Assembly: GCA_963717745.1 (NCBI GenBank)
Contig: CAVQXJ010000029.1
Location: forward strand, 186,001 to 250,000
Origin: JACCXG01 sp963717745
GTDB taxonomy: Bacteria; Acidobacteriota; Vicinamibacteria; Vicinamibacterales; 2-12-FULL-66-21
Direction of reading: 5' to 3'
Length of the DNA stretch: 64,000 nt
Shown here: in pieces, positions 63,283-64,000 of the stretch
Position numbering within the stretch: position 1 is the first letter of the stretch
Layout of the letters: each line of letters opens with the position of its first letter
Notes under the pieces: generated by a model
Told to the model about the DNA's origin: nothing
The model's database searches: none
What the model saw: the letters and a program-made list of their open reading frames with translations, nothing else
Position numbers and translations under genes: made by a program

Positions 63283-64000
63283 ATGCGTTCCAGATTCACG
63301 TCACCGCTCGCCATGCTCCTTCCCGTGCTGCTGTCAGTCTTGGTCACGTCATGCGGACGCGACCCAGAGGTTGTCAAACAGCAGTACCCTGAGTAGCGGG
63401 AATCAGTACTTCGAGAAAGGCCAGTATCGCGAAGCGATCATCGAGTACCGCAACGCGATCAACCTCGATGCCCGCTTCGGCGAGGCGCGGCGCCGGCTGG
63501 CCGCGGCGTACCTTCGAAGCGGCGACGCGGCCAAGGCGCTGCCCGAACAGGTTCGGGCAGCAGACCTGCTGCCGCAGGACGCCGACGCACAGTTGGAGGC
63601 GGGAAATCTGCTGCTGCTGGCCGGCCGCTTCGACGACGCGAAGACGCGGGCCCGCGCGGCACTGGCGCTGGTGCCGCAGAGCACCGGCGCGCAGGTGCTC
63701 CTCGGCAACGCGTACGCCGGTCTGAAAGACTTCGATGCCGCCATCGATGAGATCGAAGAAGCGCTCAAGCTCGATCCTGACCGCGTGAATACCTACACGA
63801 GTCTCGGGTACCTTGCAGCTCGCCAAGGGGAACAAGGAGGCAGCCGAGGAGACGTTTCGGCTCGCGGTGGCCCGCCAGCCGCAGTCCGTGACCGCGCATC
63901 TCGGCCTGGCAACGTTCTACTGGACCATCGGCGAATCGACCAAGGCCGAGGCCGCATTCCGCGCCGGGCTCACGGCATCGCCGCGCGACTTTCGCGCGAA
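63283..64000 (+). CDS. prsT: PrsT-like TPR lipoprotein, partial, two frameshifts
   Basis: Lipoprotein signal LLPVLLSVLVTSCGRD with lipobox. After a slip at ~63385 (extra C in TACCCTGAG) come tetratricopeptide repeats: SGNQYFEKGQYREAIIEYRN, ARRRLAAAYLRSGDAAKA, GNAYAGLKDFDAAIDEIEEA. A second slip near 63805 leads to LQLAKGNKEAAEETFRLA and onward to the window edge. It matches the TPR lipoproteins of PEP-CTERM/exopolysaccharide loci, which probably assist polymer export in the periplasm. The gene continues beyond the window. Confidence 0.83.

Overview
The window looks like a chromosomal stretch of a high-GC Gram-negative bacterium, most likely an acidobacterium of the Vicinamibacteria type. This is inferred from gene content: two MacB/ADOP-type permeases, a TonB-dependent receptor with a carboxypeptidase-like N-terminal domain, DUF4159, DUF72 and DinB proteins, and a PEP-CTERM/exosortase locus. 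No rRNA, tRNA, CRISPR array or phage module was seen. Many genes carry single-base indels, and nearly all of them can be repaired by deleting one base. The sequence is probably a metagenome or long-read assembly with residual insertion errors, so broken genes should not be taken as true pseudogenes without read support.

Layout. 1-14 kb is a housekeeping mix: POT transporter end, LigD-type phosphoesterase plus a SLOG-like protein, a GH43 remnant, DUF4159, a PilZ protein, a yvcK-uup operon, a TPM/LemA pair, DinB, a membrane protein, a YheT-like hydrolase and DUF72. 14-20 kb holds a first ADOP permease, a four-helix-bundle (S23/IVP-like) gene bracketed by inverted repeats, and a TonB receptor. 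20.7-28 kb is one leftward efflux operon: TetR regulator, membrane fusion protein, ABC ATPase, TolC-like channel, second ABC ATPase and two ABC-2 permeases (a YbhGFSR-like system with its own outer-membrane factor), preceded by a palindromic operator. 28-31 kb carries a LiaF-like protein with a LytS/LytTR two-component pair. 31.6-35 kb has a second ADOP permease with about eleven single-base insertions, followed by its intact ATPase. 35-43 kb is almost free of indels: RRM protein, CusF-SCO fusion, PLD/cardiolipin synthase, EEP nuclease/phosphatase, and an SPFH-RHH pair behind a large palindrome. 42.5-49.4 kb has a sigma/anti-sigma/TlpA operon, a peptidase/beta-propeller/Omp85-like protein and a hotdog thioesterase.

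49-64 kb is an envelope/exopolysaccharide region: a sigma-54 activator flanked by two sigma-54-type promoters that fire into structured RNA (one a compact RNA of about 85 nt with a textbook terminator), a GAF-GGDEF protein, nucleotide-sugar epimerase, MFS, a metal-binding-domain protein, cytochrome c, a second YvcK, a PEP-CTERM protein behind another sigma-54-type promoter, exosortase (XrtA type), an EpsI-like protein and the start of a PrsT-like TPR lipoprotein.

Two non-genic themes stand out. First, intergenic palindromes whose arms are built from short tandem motifs, in several sequence families, sit exactly between stop codons or ribosome sites. One family (terminus GTGTCAAGGG) brackets the four-helix-bundle gene like terminal inverted repeats, while shorter copies without a gene occur elsewhere. 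Second, sigma-54-type promoters occur around the sigma-54 activator and the PEP-CTERM locus.
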